Positions 20,907 to 32,699 of a DNA stretch of 64,000 bases are shown here, piece by piece (position 1 is the stretch's first letter; every line of letters starts with the position of its first letter). Both the position numbers and the translations under genes were made by a program. A model generated the notes under the pieces. The model made no database searches and was not told where the DNA came from. It saw only the letters and a program-made list of their open reading frames with translations. The DNA comes from Coniochaeta sp. PMI_546 (lineage: Eukaryota; Ascomycota; Sordariomycetes; Coniochaetales; Coniochaetaceae), in the NCBI GenBank assembly GCA_021432605.1, contig MU271143.1, positions 2,737,277 to 2,801,276 of the forward strand. The letters run 5' to 3'.

Positions 20907-23900
20907 TCAAATGCTTGCCCTCCTCGGCGCCATAGTCCTCCGCAGCGCCTTCTTAGCCTCCGTCTCCTCCACAAGTGGCAGTGCGCCCTTCTCCCTCAGC
21001 CTCTGCAAGAACTCCTTGCCGTACTGATACCCGACGCGGTAAATCTCGTCGAACTTGCCAAAGTCCAGCGTGCCGTAGTCGTCGATGGGCGGACGCATGT
21101 AAATACACCCGGGCATTGTCTTGGCCCTTTCCAGCGCATCCACACTTGACACGTATGCCAACCTGGCTTGAATCTCTGCCAGCGTGGGCGGGTTCGGTAC
21201 CGATGAGAATGGATTCCATCGGTTCACGAAAGCCCACAGCCCGGAAAGTGTGTCGCCGTATCCCTGCGGCGTGTCGTCGTCCATCGCGCCCACATCAATG
21301 GCAAAAATAACGTCCGCTCCGAGGGATTTCATATGCGACACCGTTAGGTTATCGATGTACCCGCCGTCAAGCAGCATGCTACCTTCGTCACATAGCGGCG
21401 GCAGCATCCCCGCCAGGGACATGGACGCCCTGACATACCTCCATGCATAACCGCTAGTGTGGAACTCGGCTCGACTCTTGCTGATGTTAGTCGTGTTGCA
21501 GTAGTACTCGAGCCAGAAGTCCTCAATCTGTGTCTTCCCGAACGTCTTGAAGATGCCGCGGTTGAACTCGTGGCCCGTGGTGTACGAAGCCGACGGGTAC
21601 GTCAGGTCCAGCGCGAACCGCCAAATGCTTGACATCCGACCGGAGAACTTCTTGGCCAGCCCGAAGATCGGCACCGAGTCGGCGTGCCTCGCGTACAGTC
21701 CTCCTATAAACGCGCCGATCGAGGTGCCGCCGACAAGGTCGATCGGAATGCCCGCCTCTTCCATCGCCCGGATAATGCCGATCTGTGCGATGCCCCGTGC
21801 GCCTCCGCCTCCGAGGACCAAGCCGACGGATTTGCCACACAGTCGTCTCGCAAGACGGTGGAAGTCGCCCTTGGTGGGAGCTTCCGATGTGTAGAAGGGG
21901 TTATGGCGGACCTTCCTCGAAGTGTACTTCTGTATCTCGGCCTGCAAAATCTGAACCCGCTCCTTCAAGCTTGGTCCTGTCCGCTTCGTTGTCGAGTTCA
22001 TCGGCAGCGTGCTAGCGCCTAGGGCCATCTGGATGTGATAATGGCCTCCGTTGATCCACACTCGGTTTTTCAGCCACGCGCGCGTTAGACCCGGAGCCGA
22101 ATATTTCTCGGCATGAAGCAGAATCAGCATTTTCCGGGCAGTTGACTTCATACCAAGCATGAAGCGCTCGTACTCGCCAATCTCGGGCGAGCCCTCGGCA
22201 AGTCCTACTAAAAGAATGCAGTCGGCCTGGTTGATGCACGTTTGAGTCCATGGCGAGTTTACGTTGGTATCTGTCATGATTGTCAATATGTATACTCGAT
22301 CCTCAGGCCGTTGGGTTACTTACCAGCAACGTATATGACCAGTCCGTACTTCTCCTCTAGGTCCGCCAGATATTGAGCAAGCTTGAGCTTCCCCATTTTG
22401 TTGAACGCATGTCGGCCGAGATGGTTCAGAATTGCCGACTGGTTCAAGGAAGTCGCTCCGTTCGGCGTTCCAACTTGCGACAGAGCACTCATAAGTCTGT
22501 TACCGAACTCGACCACAGGTACACCGGCGGTAACGGGCAAAATCGCAACAGTCCTGAGATTGAGAGTGGATGAGCTCTTATTTATACTCCGGGAGGCGCC
22601 ATCTTTCTTGTTGTGGACGGACGGAGCATCGATGAGGTTCCTCATGCGAGAAGCAATGATCTTAGAGATCTTGATTGTGATGTTTGGGTGTTCTTGGGCC
22701 AGGCTGTTGAACAGGGTACGAGGGAACTTGACGAGCTCCGTATCTCGAATGGCATGCAGGGTACCGGACCGTGCTGACTCGGTGAGGACCTCGAGTTCAC
22801 CCACGCTTTCGCCTTGACCATACTCCGCCCTGACACTGACTCCACCGTCCGACCTGTCTTCAACGAGGCGCAATCGTCCGTTAAGGACAATATAGATAGC
22901 CTCACTCTCGTCGCCGCCGTGGAACAGTACCTGACCTGCGTTGACCTGTAACCATTCCAGAGCAAAGTCGATGTGTAGAATTAGCCGGGGCAGCAGGTTT
23001 GTGAGCCTCTTGGCCATCGTCAGAAGAACGATCGGGTAGCGGTCGACGATCCTCTCGATCGAAGCGCGAGGCAGGAAGCCAACGTAGACATCGGTCTTCG
23101 CCACTACATCAATGAAAGACCGGTACGACGAGATTGTCCCGACATAGCCAGCCAGGCCGCCTGGCTTGATGAGTGCCACACTTTGCCGGCGTGTCTTCCT
23201 CTTCTTACCATCCGCAGCGCTACGACCCATCTCCGGCACGGAAAAACGGGTCGACGACGAAGAGCGTGCCGTGCCTGAGAACGGGTCGGCGTCTTGGGTG
23301 GTCCCTAAAGGATCTCGTCCGGAAGAATGTAGTATGTCAAAGGATGATTCTTCAACTGTCATGCAGATATCCAAGAAACCGTCAATGACATAATAGAGCC
23401 CCGGATTCCGCTCTCCCTGCTCGACAAGCACAGATCCTTGAGGAAAGAAGACAATCTCTACCTCGTCCTTCATGTCGTGCGCGAGAAGATGTATGTTCGA
23501 CCCGGGATGCATAGTCATGCCACCAGACGTCATGGACTCAGTGTCGCCGTCTACTGATCCTTCGAAGGCATCCATGAATCCGAATGCATTATTTCCAAGG
23601 CCCCCTTTTGTTCGACGTTGATCGAGGGAAAATACCCTGGGCGATGGTTGGTTTGACTCGGATTCATGCCCGCTGCTACTAGCAGTCCCAGTAAGGCCGA
23701 TCGACTTGAACATACATTCCAGTATGGATTCCCGAAATACGTTATCTTCGTCGACTATATCCCGCTTTTCGAGAGGAAGAATGTTCCTCTGTGTTGAGAA
23801 TGGGTTAAATGTCCTCTGGGCAAGGGGTGAGACCATCTCTTGTCGTGTGAGATCCAATTGCGAGCTTGAATTTCCGAGTGCGCTCGAAGGACGAGGGCCT

Positions 23901-25576
23901 CCCGGATGTGGAAGGTCGGCACCTGCCATCAAATCCCCTGCGCTCGGTGTATCGATCGAGGTACGTTCGCGAGGCGGCGCGATCGTAGTAGCGACTACGC
24001 TCGTAGAGCGTTGCTTAGTGAGAGCTTGTAGGGCTGCTTCTTTGCGCAATGATGTACTAGACCTCCGCCGACGGCCAGTGCGTGCATTATGAAGGGCTAT
24101 TCCTTTCCCCACGTCCTGCTCTTCTATCCGTTCTCTCTCATGTTGGAACTTCTCCTTCAGCCTGTCTAGGGCATCGCCCCTCAAGTGATTAGGAAGCTGG
24201 CACATTGTATACTTTACCATATTTCTCTCCATCTGCAGTACTTCGCCTGTCAGGCCCAGGTAGCTGTAGGCTGTGGCCAGCGTGACACGCTGGAATCTAG
24301 ATAGAATGACGTGAACAATGTGTGAAGTTGCCTTCGGGTAGATTCTAATGAGTCGTCGAAATGCACTCGCGGGAATTATCGCAATCGTCGTGTCTACAGT
24401 GGCTCGAGCAATGATATCCGGATGGACAGAATTTGTCTGAGTCCGCTTTGGTACAGGCCTGCGAGGAAGGGACTTAGGCGGAGCGTCGAGAGACATTGGC
24501 GGAATGTTGGACAAGTTGGAGCCACTGCTGTTTCCCAGGCTGTGATCTGGCATGTCCCGTTCCACCATACGAGCCGACGCATCCATCTGGGGAGTAGTCG
24601 GAAACGAAACTGGCATCGCACGCTGTTTGCGGAAATCCGCACTCTGGGGATACCTGCTATGTGCATGAGCTGTCCTCGAAGCACCCGGCTCTGAGCCGTC
24701 TTCGTCTGTCTGTGAGAGTTGAACATCCTCGGTGAACAGAGACATTATGGAGAACAGCGACGACATTGGAGCACCGTTCCGCACCTCGGTAAGCAACTGA
24801 TACTGTTGTTGGCCCGATGTAAAGCCCTCATCGTCGCTATTCGAGGAAGAGTCGAGCGACGTTGGGGTCAGGTGAGGCCGATCGCGAGCGGACTTGACAA
24901 AAATATCGACCACGCCATCTACCACGAGGCAGAAGCCTTGCTCTTCCTCGAGGTTAAGGGTTTCGCCTGCCACCAACCTCCTCGTTTGCATGCTCCGTGT
25001 TAGCTCGTGAAATACGGGACGCTCCAGATAGCCAAAGATTTTGATGGCGCTTAGGAACTCGTCAAGGTAGCTGGAGAAGCCCGATTTTGTGTCCTCTTCA
25101 TGTGTATCTGGGAAGAGGTCGATGTCGGGCTCCTTCCGTTGCGGTTCCGGCGGGAGACGTGAATACATGTTGAGGTAACGATATCTTACCACCCAGCTGA
25201 CCGCCGAGAGCATTGCGACAATGATGACCATTCTTATCGCTGTTTTAGCATAAGCATGAATGGCGAGAGTGAACGAGACTTACAGTGTAGTTGCGTTCAT
25301 TGTCACCGTGAGACTCGTTGAAAACATTGTGAAGAGCAAGGTCGGCACAGATATAGTCGTCATCTTTATGGCGTAGTATAAAATGGTCGAGATAGTATGC
25401 AGAATCCAGAAGATCAACCTCGCAAAGAATCCTAGCCATGACGAAGAGGCATGTGCTTCGATAACATTACTCGCTCGGGTCACAGCTGACCCAAGAGCAG
25501 CCGTTGGATCTGCTCTCCCGGTTGATATAGTTGCTGGGAGGGCAGAGCCCAGCACCTGCACCGCGGATGATTCCAT
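20907..25576 (-). CDS. NTE1: Lysophospholipase NTE1 (neuropathy target esterase family)
   Basis: Three exons, 25576-25284, 25232-22324 and 22270-20907, give 1521 residues, the expected size for fungal Nte1. Order of parts: N-terminal membrane segments ([20 protein letters not shown] and [19 protein letters not shown]), then the conserved [19 protein letters not shown]. Three cyclic-nucleotide-binding-like domains follow (near residues 165, 700 and 860), separated by long Ser-rich disordered stretches. The C-terminal patatin domain has the oxyanion loop [12 protein letters not shown], nucleophile motif GTSIG (Ser about 1250) and catalytic Asp in LLDGGYIDN (about 1370). The enzyme deacylates phosphatidylcholine and lysophosphatidylcholine at the ER, releasing glycerophosphocholine. 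Intron 1 appears to end in AAG rather than CAG, since only that acceptor keeps the frame. The gene is head-to-head with eIF2-alpha. Confidence 0.96.
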
Positions 25577-26357
25577 TGTGAAGGCCTCCTATTGGGTGAC
25601 AAGAGGACATAAGAGCATCATGTGGAGGGCAGAGGTTCGGGGCAGGGCTGACAGACGTGGACAATTTGTCGTTGTTCCGAGGCCCTTGTTGACTGTGACG
25701 TAGCTCCTAATTCAACTGCTGTGCATGATAGAACCGTGCAGAAAGGATAATCGCTCTTCCGGCGGTGTCAACCGAGCGCAGACTGTAAGTCAAAGAAGAA
25801 AACCGGCGAAATCTATCAGCAGCAATCGCCTCTATTAGTATGGAAGTCTAAGAAGGCAGTGAAGGAATATGAGCACATTGTGAAGTTCAGTTCTCCGAGT
25901 CGAGTCCCTTCCCTTGATAGCTAGACCCACTCTGTCGCTTGAAGCCGGCGCCGTTGTAACGGGTACCTGCGCCACAGCTTGGAGAGCCGTGATTTGCCGG
26001 GCCTGAGGACAGGATCGATTGAAGTGAGCGACGCCACAGGTTTTACGCCACACCCCACCATACTGTGGAATTTGTTCGTTGTTCAGAAAATTATGACTGC
26101 TGCTGTTTGGCCGACAGCGTTGCCCCTCCGGACCACATCTAATGATACGGCTTTGACTCGACACACAACGTTTGCGGCTACCATTCCCAGTCTTTGTTCC
26201 CCGAATCCAATACTCGCCGACCGAGAATATTCCATATCATATCTAAATCGAGTTCTTTCGCGCCGGTGACGAGTCCGACAAACAGTTGGACTTCTTCCCC
26301 ATCTACCCAACCACAACCCACACTGCCCCGCCTTGGAGAGGCACCACCGCCAACAAG
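25577..26357. promoter_or_regulatory. Divergent promoter region between NTE1 and eIF2-alpha
   Basis: The 781 bp between the two start codons must hold both promoters. Pyrimidine-rich stretches close to the eIF2-alpha ATG (about 26280-26350, CTTCTTCCCCATCTACCC) resemble the CT-rich tracts seen near transcription starts of fungal housekeeping genes. No TATA box was seen on either side. Confidence 0.4.
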
Positions 26358-27481
26358 ATGTCGTTAACGAACTGCCGCTTCTATGAGGAGAAGTATCCGG
26401 AGATTGATAGCTTCGTGATGGTGAATGTGAAGCAGGTTAGCAAGATGTGACAGGCTGGTTCTCCGGGACAAAGACTGACGTCGCGCGCAGATCGCCGATA
26501 TGGGAGCCTACGTCAAGCTTCTCGAGTACGACAACATCGACGGCATGATTTTGCTTTCCGAACTTTCGAGACGTCGTATCCGCAGTATCCAGAAACTGAT
26601 TCGGGTTGGACGCAACGAGGTGGTCGTTGTCCTCAGAGTAGACAAAGAGAAAGGTCCGCGCCCTCTTTTGCTTTTATGCGTTGAGTCCCAGACCGACATG
26701 CGCAAGTACTGACGCTTGGAATCTAGGCTACATCGATCTGTCGAAGCGCCGAGTCTCACCAGAGGATATCGTCAAGTGCGAAGAGCGGTACAACAAGGGC
26801 AAGATGGTCCACTCCATCATGCGACACGTGGCCGAGAAGACTCTCACTCCTATCGAGCACCTTTACGAGACGATCGCGTGGCCGTTGAACAAGAAATACG
26901 GTCACTCAATCGATGCCTTTAAGCTCTCCATAACGTAAGTCTGCTTGACAGATATGCGATTTGTGCTATCTCTAGATTCAAAGCTAACTTCTCCAAGCAA
27001 CCCTGACGTCTGGAACGATATCACCTTCCCGAGCGACGCTGTGGCAGAGGAGCTCAAGTCATACATCGCAAAGAGGCTCACTCCTCAACCTACGAAAGTC
27101 CGCGCCGATGTCGAGGTCACCTGCTTCGGATACGAGGGCATCGACGCCATCAAGACTGCCCTGCGGACGGCCGAGGCCCGCAACACCGCCGATACCCAGG
27201 TCAAGGTCCGACTCGTCTCCCCTCCCCTCTACGTTCTCACCAACACCTGTCTGGACAAGAATACTGGTATTGCACGACTGGAGGAGGCCATCGTGGATAT
27301 TCGGAAAAGCATCGAGCAGGCCGGCGGTTCGCTAGTGGTCAAGATGGAGCCTAAGGCGGTCACGGAGTCGGATGATGCCGAGCTCCAGGCGCTCATGGAG
27401 AAGAGGGAGAGGGAGAATGCTGAGGTCAGCGGTGACGAGAGTTTGAGCGAAAGCGACGACAATGCTCCGGAGACGCGCTAG
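26358..27481 (+). CDS. SUI2: Translation initiation factor eIF2 subunit alpha
   Basis: Four exons, 26358-26435, 26491-26653, 26727-26934 and 26998-27481, give 310 residues, matching yeast Sui2 (304) and human (315). The S1-type OB fold starts with [12 protein letters not shown] and includes [14 protein letters not shown]. The serine in ELSRRRI is residue 52 with Met counted and corresponds to Ser51, the target of Gcn2-type kinases in the integrated stress response. A helical domain ([16 protein letters not shown]) and the C-terminal alpha-beta domain ([19 protein letters not shown]) follow, then an acidic Ser/Glu tail. The protein delivers initiator tRNA to the 40S subunit as part of eIF2. 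Intron 2 starts with a weak donor (GTCCGC), and intron 3 ends in AAG. Confidence 0.97.
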
Positions 27482-27933
27482 ATTGACGAAATTCCGGGGA
27501 AGCGCGAGGATGTGGCCAAAAGCTTATGGTCGGAAAAGGGTCGATGCGTAAACATCGAAGCCGTCCGTTTGGCGCTTTGTCACTTAGTATTCATCGGCAC
27601 AGGAACCGGCGTCTGGAAGAACGAAAATTTGGTCGCTTTAGACAGAGACTGGCATTTCGATATCGGTTCATTCAGCAATAATCAGCATTGATCTGCGATG
27701 CTGTCATGGTGGAAGGAGGGCAGTTAGCCAATGCAATTATTAAGGTTATGCACGAATCCGATTTGTAAATCTCCTGCTGTGCATATCTTTACAAGCTCTC
27801 CGATTATTCATGATAATGCCCCTCCACAACAGACAACCTGGAAGTTGAAGCTCCAGCTAACCCTGACAATCATGAAGGCGCACAACCCATGACCCAAGTC
27901 AAAGGACGCCGGCCACCAGCTCCGTAACCTCCC
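27482..27933. other. Intergenic region, no feature seen
   Basis: The 452-bp spacer between eIF2-alpha and the Imp2 gene, both on the plus strand, has no supported coding or RNA feature. Confidence 0.45.
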
Positions 27934-28557
27934 ATGGCGCTCGGGTCGCTATGGGCGCGAGTAACAGCCCGGACGACATTCACACGCCAGTTCTCGAGGT
28001 ATCTGTTCGGGTTCGCGACATGGGTTCCGGTACTGATATTGTTCAACACAAACGTGGCGGAGGTCACGCTGATCGACGGCCCATCTATGTACCCATTTCT
28101 CAATACGAGGTATAACGAGTCGCTTCGCCGGGATCTATGTTTGAACTGGAAGCTGTATGCGCAACATGACCTCCAACGGGGCATGGTTGTCACGTTTAGG
28201 TAGACGAACCCCGTCCAAATTTACTGGCTTATTACAACACGCCCTAACATGGCTATCATTCGCAGGACTCCTCACGATCCGAACAAGATATCGGTCAAGA
28301 GAATCATCGGCCTTGAAGGCGACGTCATCCACACGCGACGACCGTACCCCAATGCGTACATTAGGGTGCCGCAGGGCCACATATGGGTAGAAGGCGATGC
28401 CGGGGATGAAAAGCTGAGCATTGACAGCAATACTTATGGTCCTATCTCCGCAAAGCTGGTTACTGGGCGCATCACGCACATCCTGCTGCCGTTCAACAAA
28501 GCTGGCCGGGTGAAGTGGTGGGAGCACCCGGATAGAGTTGGCATAGTCAGGACTTGA
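27934..28557 (+). CDS. IMP2: Mitochondrial inner membrane protease subunit 2 (Imp2-like)
   Basis: Two exons, 27934-28199 and 28266-28557, give 185 residues, the usual size of Imp2. The N-terminus is basic and hydroxylated (MALGSLWARVTARTTFTRQF), followed by a hydrophobic anchor (about residues 24-38). The serine nucleophile is in GPSMYPFLN (Ser51), and the general-base lysine is in VKRIIGLEGD (Lys100). These are the two catalytic boxes of the S26 signal peptidase family. Downstream VPQGHIWVEGD and DSNTYGPI match box E-like features. The enzyme cleaves sorting signals of intermembrane-space proteins such as cytochrome c1. The Met after the catalytic Ser and the length favour Imp2 over Imp1. 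Confidence 0.93.
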
Positions 28558-28995
28558 ACTGCAGGGCCATGTGTATATTGACTGTATCTGTATCGAGCTT
28601 CTCTTAGACATGGTTTCAGGCGTACTTGACGGCATAGTCCCCTCAGCAAGTCATTTCTATCTGTTTGCAGTTCTGCTTGAAGAGCTCCGAGGTTTCTTTG
28701 TTACGGATAAATGCTTATCGTCTACCAACCCTGACGCAACCCCTCCACTAGATGCATATCCACCTTCTTCGACGGTCGACTCGGCCAGAAAAATTATTGA
28801 CGTCCGCGCCGAGTGGGCCGACCAAGTCCCGTCTCAACATCTCGAATCCTCGGCGGCCAACGTAATCTCGAAACCTAACCACCAACCCCTTCTCTCCGGT
28901 CGTCCCCGCTCTTTTTTCCTCTCTCTGGCGCGCGGCTGGGGTGGACGCCAGGTCCTCCTTTCTCTCATTTCTTTTTTTCCTCCCAGAGAACTGCC
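28558..28995. other. Intergenic region and leader of the carrier gene
   Basis: The 438-bp spacer contains the Imp2 3' flank and the promoter and leader of the carrier gene. A pyrimidine-rich tract (CTCTTTTTTCCTCTCTCTGG and TTTCTCTCATTTCTTTTTTTCC, about 28909-28982) sits directly upstream of the ATG at 28996 and is probably the core promoter. Confidence 0.45.
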
Positions 28996-30360
28996 ATGGT
29001 GCTTGGCTCCGGCGCCCCGGGCACGCTCTCTTCGCTTTCCCTTGATCCAACTCCGACCACAAACCCCTCCCCCTCGCTGGCGAGCACCAACAATGGACTC
29101 GGCAGCCTCCCGGGCCTCTTGTCGGACGTCAGCGCACAAGTACAACGACCAACCACCAATATGATAACGCCCGCCGACGACGGCGAGGAGCAGCTCGAGG
29201 CCCGCCCGCCTTACCTGCACGCCATGATCGCGGGGGGTCTGGGCGGGACGAGCGGCGACATGCTGATGCACAGCCTCGACACGGTCAAGACCAGACAGCA
29301 GGGCGATCCGCACATGCCGCCCAAGTATACCTCGCTCGCCTCGTCGTACCGCAAGATCATAAGACAGGAAGGTGTGAGGAGAGGACTGTACGGCGGGTGG
29401 CTGCCGGCGTTGCTAGGGAGCTTTCCGGGCACGGTGATCTTCTTTGGGACCTATGAGTGGAGCAAGAGGCATATGGTCGACGCGGGCGTGCAGCCGCATT
29501 TGGCGTATCTTACTGCTGGTGTGTTTCTCCCTCTTCGTATTCCCCTGGGTATGAGGGAGGATGTTTGCTAACATGTAGGAATCGGATAAGGGTTCGTCGC
29601 CGACGCAGCAGCATCAATAGTCTACGTTCCCTCGGAGGTCCTAAAAACCCGCCTTCAGCTGCAAGGACGACACAACAACCCGTACTTCAAGTCCGGGTAC
29701 AACTACCGCGGCACCGTGGATGCGGTGCGCACCATCGTCGCGAGGGAAGGGTTCCAAGCCCTCTTCCACGGGTACAAGGCGACGCTGTATAGAGACATGC
29801 CTTTTTCTGCCTTGCAATTCATGTTCTACGAGCAGGCGCAGAAGTGGGCGCGGAAGTGGAAGGACAGCAGGGACATCGGCTGGCAGCTAGAACTGCTGAC
29901 GGGTGCGGGCGCGGGAGGTCTGGCGGGCACGATCACGTGTCCGCTGGACGTGGTCAAGACGAGGTTGCAGACGCAGGTCAACCCCGGTGCTGCCATGCAT
30001 CCGGAGCCATTTGCGACGAAGGGGTTGAGTTCGACGACGACAGGAGGGAAAGATGGACATAGTACACAGGCGGCGGAGACGACGACGAGGGAGGTGCAGC
30101 AGAAGAGGCTGATATCCACGAGCTCGCCGTCGACACACATGCCGAGACACGGCGCTGTGGCGCTGGAGACGAGCTCGGTGTACACTGGGCTCAAGGTCAT
30201 TTACAGGACGGAGGGTGTCGGGGGGTGGTTTAGGGGTGTTGGGCCCCGGGCCGCGTGGACGAGTATACAGAGCAGTTGTATGCTGTTTCTGTACCAGGCC
30301 ATACTGAGGAAGCTGGAGGTTGTTATGCCGATCGAGCGGCCAGAAATGGGGCAGGCATGA
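28996..30360 (+). CDS. Mitochondrial carrier (SLC25) of the yeast Mme1/YMR166C type
   Basis: Exons 28996-29518 and 29591-30360 give 430 residues, longer than the usual 300 because of an N-terminal Ser/Pro-rich extension (about 70 residues) and a Thr/Ser/Gly-rich insert between helices 5 and 6. The three carrier signatures are present: HSLDTVKTRQQ, VPSEVLKTRLQ and CPLDVVKTRLQ, each a variant of PxDxxKTRxQ. The phrases AGGLGGTSGDMLMHSLD and SFPGTVIFFGTYEW match the subfamily that includes yeast Mme1, reported as a mitochondrial magnesium exporter. Substrate here is inferred only. The intron carries GCTAAC just before a TAG whose use would create a stop, and the downstream AAG acceptor restores the frame. 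An in-frame Met at 29161 is an alternative start. Confidence 0.9.
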
Positions 30361-31397
30361 TTGGTTCAAGGAGACGTTGTAATTGTATTTGTGCCGATAC
30401 CACAGCTTGGGTTGTAAGAGTACTGTATCTATGCAGGGAGGGGTGGCTACACAGAAGCAAGGCGTTGCATGGCTGGATAGACGGCTGGGTTCATGGATAG
30501 AAAGACAAGACGTAGATGAGAAGGCATCTTCACTTTTGATAACTTTTGAATAAAAGACCCCACAGATTCTGTACACATCGTCGCGATAGGTCACCGTCCA
30601 GTATAATCTCCCTTCTCACGACATCGACTCGGCTCACTCTCTCAGCACTGGGTATAGATTCATCGCCCACTTCACGCATCGCTCGAGGGATTACAAACAG
30701 CCATGACTCAACCTTCCCCATGCCGAGTCTCATAACCAAGTTACCCTCATCGCATCATAACCTCGGGCCGGCCACCTTTCCTTCATCCCTCTGACTATCT
30801 TGATAGACGTATCCGTGGGCAATAGGACTGTGATTCATGGGTGGTTGTATTATGTGCGCCGGTGCAAACGAGGGTCCTCGGCGGAGTCTTTCCGTGAAGA
30901 AAACCGGATGCCGGTGAGAGCTATCATGAGTCGTTACATGTTGGCTCCAGGCGGCTTGGAAGGGTGCTATGAGAGGTTGTGGAAGGGTTGGAGGTATGGT
31001 GGCTATGGGCACTGTGCCTTGAGCAGGTAGCGCCCCGGCCATTTATTTTGGTGTGAAATTCGACAATTATTACGATATCATCTGCGATGAGATTTCAGAT
31101 TGAGACTCGCCAATAATCGCTATAACCTTAGGATGAATTCCTTAATGCTAGGCTGAAGTGACAACGTAGAGAGAGAGTGTGTGTGTGTTAGAGTGACAGA
31201 GGCGCCATTCCGTCATGTTCACGTGGAGCGGGCCGACAATATGCGGGAAAGTCCCAAGTGCCGAGGCCGGTATTTAAACTTGGGACAGATGACTGAAGCT
31301 GGCCAAGAGGCGACGCTATCTTCAAGTGTCTGTGTTAGGGTATCATTTAAGAGCGATTATGGCATTATTCCAGTCTCTGATCAGAAGATTATAGCAC
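30361..31397. other. Converging intergenic region, 1.0 kb, no supported gene
   Basis: Both flanking genes end here, so the region holds their 3' ends. A short GA/GT simple repeat (GAGAGAGAGTGTGTGTGTG) lies at about 31170-31190. Open frames are short and antisense to each other. Confidence 0.5.
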
Positions 31398-32699
31398 CTA
31401 GGCTGCCTTCTTGTCATCTGGCTTGGTCTTTTTCCTGTTCCTTGGCTTTTTTGTCTCCTTTTCCTTCACCCTTTCTTTCTCCTTCTCCTTGTCCTTCCCC
31501 TTCTTGATAGCCTGCACCAACGACTCGATCTCCTGTGCCTTTTCCGCCTCCTTGGCCTCCTTCTCCCTTTGCTCCTGCTCCTTCTTCATCCTCGCCCTCT
31601 GCAAAGCCGCCTCCTTCTCCACCTTCTCGATCAGCTTGTCGCTCGACTCCCACAGCTGCTTGGCGACATCCTCGTCCTTGACATCCTTCCGCGCAAAATC
31701 CACCTCCCTACACTCCTTAATCAGCTTCCCCCCATTCTCCAACGCAATGCTCCCCTCCAGCGCCGCGAACAGGATGCTCTGCACCCCCATAGCGGGGCTC
31801 TTGAGCAGAAGCCACGCCCAGAAGTAGAGCATCAAGTAGAGAACCAGTCCCCAGAGCGAACCCCTAGTCAACCACCTCCTCATCCCCGGCGTCCTGACCC
31901 AACCGGGATCGGCAAACACCACCCGCGCATTATTCGGCAGCCCGTCGGGCCGCTTGTACGTGTCCAGGTGTTTCTGAAATGCCTGCCCAAACACCAGCAT
32001 CGCCAGCTTACTCCGCGCGTACGCCTTGCCCGGCGACCAGCCCTCCTTGCCCAGCGCCTCCGTGAGCGGCGGGGATCCGATGTAGCTCGAGCAGGTGGGT
32101 ATGATGATCCGCACGTCGCGGTCGAACGGCTGCGCGCGGATGGCCGGGCTGAGGATGCCGAGCAGGTGGAAGTTGGCCAGGAAGTTGACCATCCACGTGC
32201 TCTCCACGCCGCTGCCCTCGGGCGTGACCAGTCTCTGCCCGCCCGGCGGCGTGAGTATCGCCGCACACAAGATGATCATGTCGAGCCTCCTCGGCGGCGC
32301 GTTGTCGATCCATTTCGTCGCGAACTTCCTTATGGAATGTAGGCTCGCCAGGTCCACCTGCTCGGCGTAGATCATCTGGTTCCCCGTTCTTTCTCTCAAA
32401 TCATCCACATATTCTACCAGAAACGGATCGGAGGGCGGTAGCCGCGTGAGGAGGACGACTTGTGCGCCGCGGGCGGCGAGTTCGTAGGCTGCCTGAGCGC
32501 CGACGCCGGACGTGCCACCTGTTATGAGCACGACGCGGCCGTGCATCTTGCGTTCCGAGGTATTGGTCGCGCCCGCAGTGTAGAATTTGGTCGCGGTGAT
32601 GGCGCCCAGGGCAGCGCCGGTCTTGAGGAGGAGATAGGGATCCGGAAACCATGGCGGGAGACCGTTCCATAGGAGGCCAGCTAGGAAGGGGAGGGGCAT
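31398..32699 (-). CDS. Short-chain dehydrogenase/reductase with membrane anchor and Lys/Glu-rich tail, Env9-like
   Basis: This single-exon gene encodes 433 residues. Residues 1-40 form a hydrophobic hairpin-like anchor. The Rossmann nucleotide-binding motif is ITGGTSGVG (about 59-67), NNAG is replaced by ILCAAIL, and the catalytic pair is in KAYARSK (Tyr about 226, Lys 230). A second hydrophobic stretch (GLVLYLMLYFWAWLLL) follows the core. This layout resembles yeast Env9, an oxidoreductase of lipid droplets and vacuole-linked membranes, and human retinol dehydrogenases. The substrate is unknown. The last 75 residues are almost only Lys, Glu, Arg, Gln and Ala (KKEQEQREKEAKEAEKAQE) and should form a highly charged coiled coil. 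Such a tail is unusual for the family. The gene is head-to-head with the G-patch gene. Confidence 0.88.
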   Translation of the reverse strand: MPLPFLAGLLWNGLPPWFPDPYLLLKTGAALGAITATKFYTAGATNTSERKMHGRVVLITGGTSGVGAQAAYELAARGAQVVLLTRLPPSDPFLVEYVDDLRERTGNQMIYAEQVDLASLHSIRKFATKWIDNAPPRRLDMIILCAAILTPPGGQRLVTPEGSGVESTWMVNFLANFHLLGILSPAIRAQPFDRDVRIIIPTCSSYIGSPPLTEALGKEGWSPGKAYARSKLAMLVFGQAFQKHLDTYKRPDGLPNNARVVFADPGWVRTPGMRRWLTRGSLWGLVLYLMLYFWAWLLLKSPAMGVQSILFAALEGSIALENGGKLIKECREVDFARKDVKDEDVAKQLWESSDKLIEKVEKEAALQRARMKKEQEQREKEAKEAEKAQEIESLVQAIKKGKDKEKEKERVKEKETKKPRNRKKTKPDDKKAA

